In this document: positions 50,262 through 51,068 of the stretch, in pieces | Layout of the letters: the number at the start of each line of letters is the position of its first letter | Numbering within the stretch: position 1 is the stretch's first letter | IMG/VR virus record: IMGVR_UViG_3300009436_000032 | Location: 1-51,068 of that record | Length of the DNA: 51,068 nt | Reading direction: 5' to 3' (one strand) | Source of the DNA: a virus | Made by a program: the position numbers and the translations under genes | The notes under the pieces: model-generated | The model's input: only the letters and a program-made list of their open reading frames with translations | Databases searched by the model: none | Told to the model about the DNA's origin: nothing

Positions 50262-51068
50262 ATGAACATATCAAACATAACAGTCGGTAAGACAAGAATA
50301 CAATCATCAGAAGGTGTACCATCACACACTTCTAAATTAGGTACGTTATACATTAACACAACTAATGGTGATTATTATAAAAACATAGATGGAAATACTT
50401 CATGGGAATTATTCGGTGAAGGTGGTGGAACACCTAACGGTGTTGTGTTAGCAAAATTTGATTTAATTAAAGATACAATGAGTTTAACCTCTACTAACCC
50501 AAAAAAAGTTAGTTGTTTTGGTGATATTAACTTTTCTACTGGTACTTCATGGGTTAGTGATAGTAATGGTGTTACAATACCTAACGATGGTTATTACGAG
50601 TTATCATTAGCGATTAAAATGCAATCATCTGGACAAAGAACAACAGATACAGCTTTATTTGCAATAAATGACGTTTTATTAAAAGAAGAGGGGGGAAATT
50701 CTTATGTTAGGGGGCAAATTAGTATAAATACAGCGTCAATTACATTAACAACAGTGGTTTACTGTAATGAAGGTGATTTAATAAGTGTTTATTTAAAAAG
50801 GGTCAGTAATGTTAATACTGTCTCAAACATAGTACCAGAAGGTAGTATGATTTCTATCACCCAATTATCAGCCCCAGGTGAAACATCAGATTATACAGTA
50901 AGTGAAAGTGATGTGACTCAATATGAGTCAGCATTAACTATAACCCAATCACAAATAAGTGATTTAAGTGTGTTCAGTGGAGATTATAATGATTTAACAG
51001 GTACACCTACAATACCAACCGATAACGTTGAGTTGGCAAATGGTGCTGGGTATATAACGAGTTTTACT
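50262..51068 (+). CDS. Fibre protein with C1q/TNF-like domain, 3' end outside window
   Basis: The ATG at 50262 follows an A-rich leader; 269 codons are seen and the frame is still open at the edge. The N-terminal 55 residues are the fibre-start type (GTLYINTTNGDYYKNIDGN). Residues about 65-205 form a C1q/TNF-like jelly roll: VSCFGDINFSTGTSWVSD, GYYELSLAIKMQSSG, ALFAINDVLLKEEGG, VVYCNEGDLISVYLKR and GSMISITQL. Then comes DYNDLTGTPTIP, the spacer found in many phage fibres. Trimeric C1q-like tips bind receptors, so the same is likely here. Confidence 0.75.
   Translation, partial: MNISNITVGKTRIQSSEGVPSHTSKLGTLYINTTNGDYYKNIDGNTSWELFGEGGGTPNGVVLAKFDLIKDTMSLTSTNPKKVSCFGDINFSTGTSWVSDSNGVTIPNDGYYELSLAIKMQSSGQRTTDTALFAINDVLLKEEGGNSYVRGQISINTASITLTTVVYCNEGDLISVYLKRVSNVNTVSNIVPEGSMISITQLSAPGETSDYTVSESDVTQYESALTITQSQISDLSVFSGDYNDLTGTPTIPTDNVELANGAGYITSFT

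Noticed and set aside
1-51068. Reassigned stop codon (as in some Bacteroidetes-infecting giant phages)
   Set aside because: Genes end in TAA, TAG (22709, 3348) and TGA (3318, 3497), and key genes such as polymerase and capsid contain no internal stop.
1-51068. tRNA genes, integrase, transposase or origin
   Set aside because: Gaps between genes are short and I saw no cloverleaf, recombinase motif or iteron cluster; small RNA genes could still be missed by eye.

Overview
The window looks like part of a large, strongly AT-rich, contractile-tailed phage genome that is very distantly T4-like. The landmarks are a gp23-type major capsid protein, a scaffold-like gene directly before it, a gp55-like late sigma factor, a gp15-like tail terminator, a gp5-like OB-fold spike protein and a family B DNA polymerase. 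The host is probably a Bacteroidetes (Flavobacteriia-like) bacterium. Genes are preceded by A/T-rich leaders without Shine-Dalgarno sequences, and three non-virion units carry candidate Bacteroidetes-type promoters (TTG or TTTG, 20 nt, then TAnnTTTG or close to it). TAA, TAG and TGA are all used as stops, so the code is standard. I saw no tRNA, CRISPR array, integrase or transposase.

Layout. 1-3.3 kb (+): scaffold (cut by the window edge), major capsid protein, and a small ADP-ribosyltransferase-like protein that may be packaged. 3.3-4.3 kb (-): a nuclease-like gene and a 50-residue gene, apparently with their own early promoter. 4.3-12.9 kb (-): a structural protein, the OB-fold spike and further baseplate or tail candidates, the gp55-like sigma, two glycosyltransferases and a degenerate HAD-like protein. 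13.0-20.8 kb (-): one tight operon with PhoH, three more glycosyltransferases, a GMP reductase/IMP dehydrogenase-family enzyme, dUTPase and an HD-like protein. 20.9-23.3 kb (-): five small proteins, probably virion. 23.3-36.3 kb (+): fibre and adhesin genes, two of them built from 14-residue SHAEG/SHAQG repeats and one with an S74 self-cleaving chaperone. 36.4-39.8 kb (+): DNA polymerase. 39.8-43.2 kb (-): a structural protein, glutaredoxin and a SNF2-type helicase. 43.3 kb to the end (+): neck and tail-terminator genes followed by a second fibre set, the last gene cut by the window edge.

The regulatory logic is partly visible. A word of the form TATTTAT(A/T)A(A/T)AAA lies a few bases before the start codon of many virion genes (2800, 5693-, 9211-, 23287-, 23349+, 27570+, 31164+, 40981-, 43279+) and is absent before the polymerase, helicase and nucleotide-metabolism operon. 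The simplest reading is a phage late promoter read by the gp55-like sigma encoded here, while the polymerase, helicase and nuclease cassette use host-type promoters. A perfect 24-bp palindrome sits at the predicted transcription start of the polymerase gene. Several head-linked proteins carry L-x-E sites like those cut by T4-type prohead proteases, which suggests a processed capsid and possibly a co-packaged ADP-ribosyltransferase.
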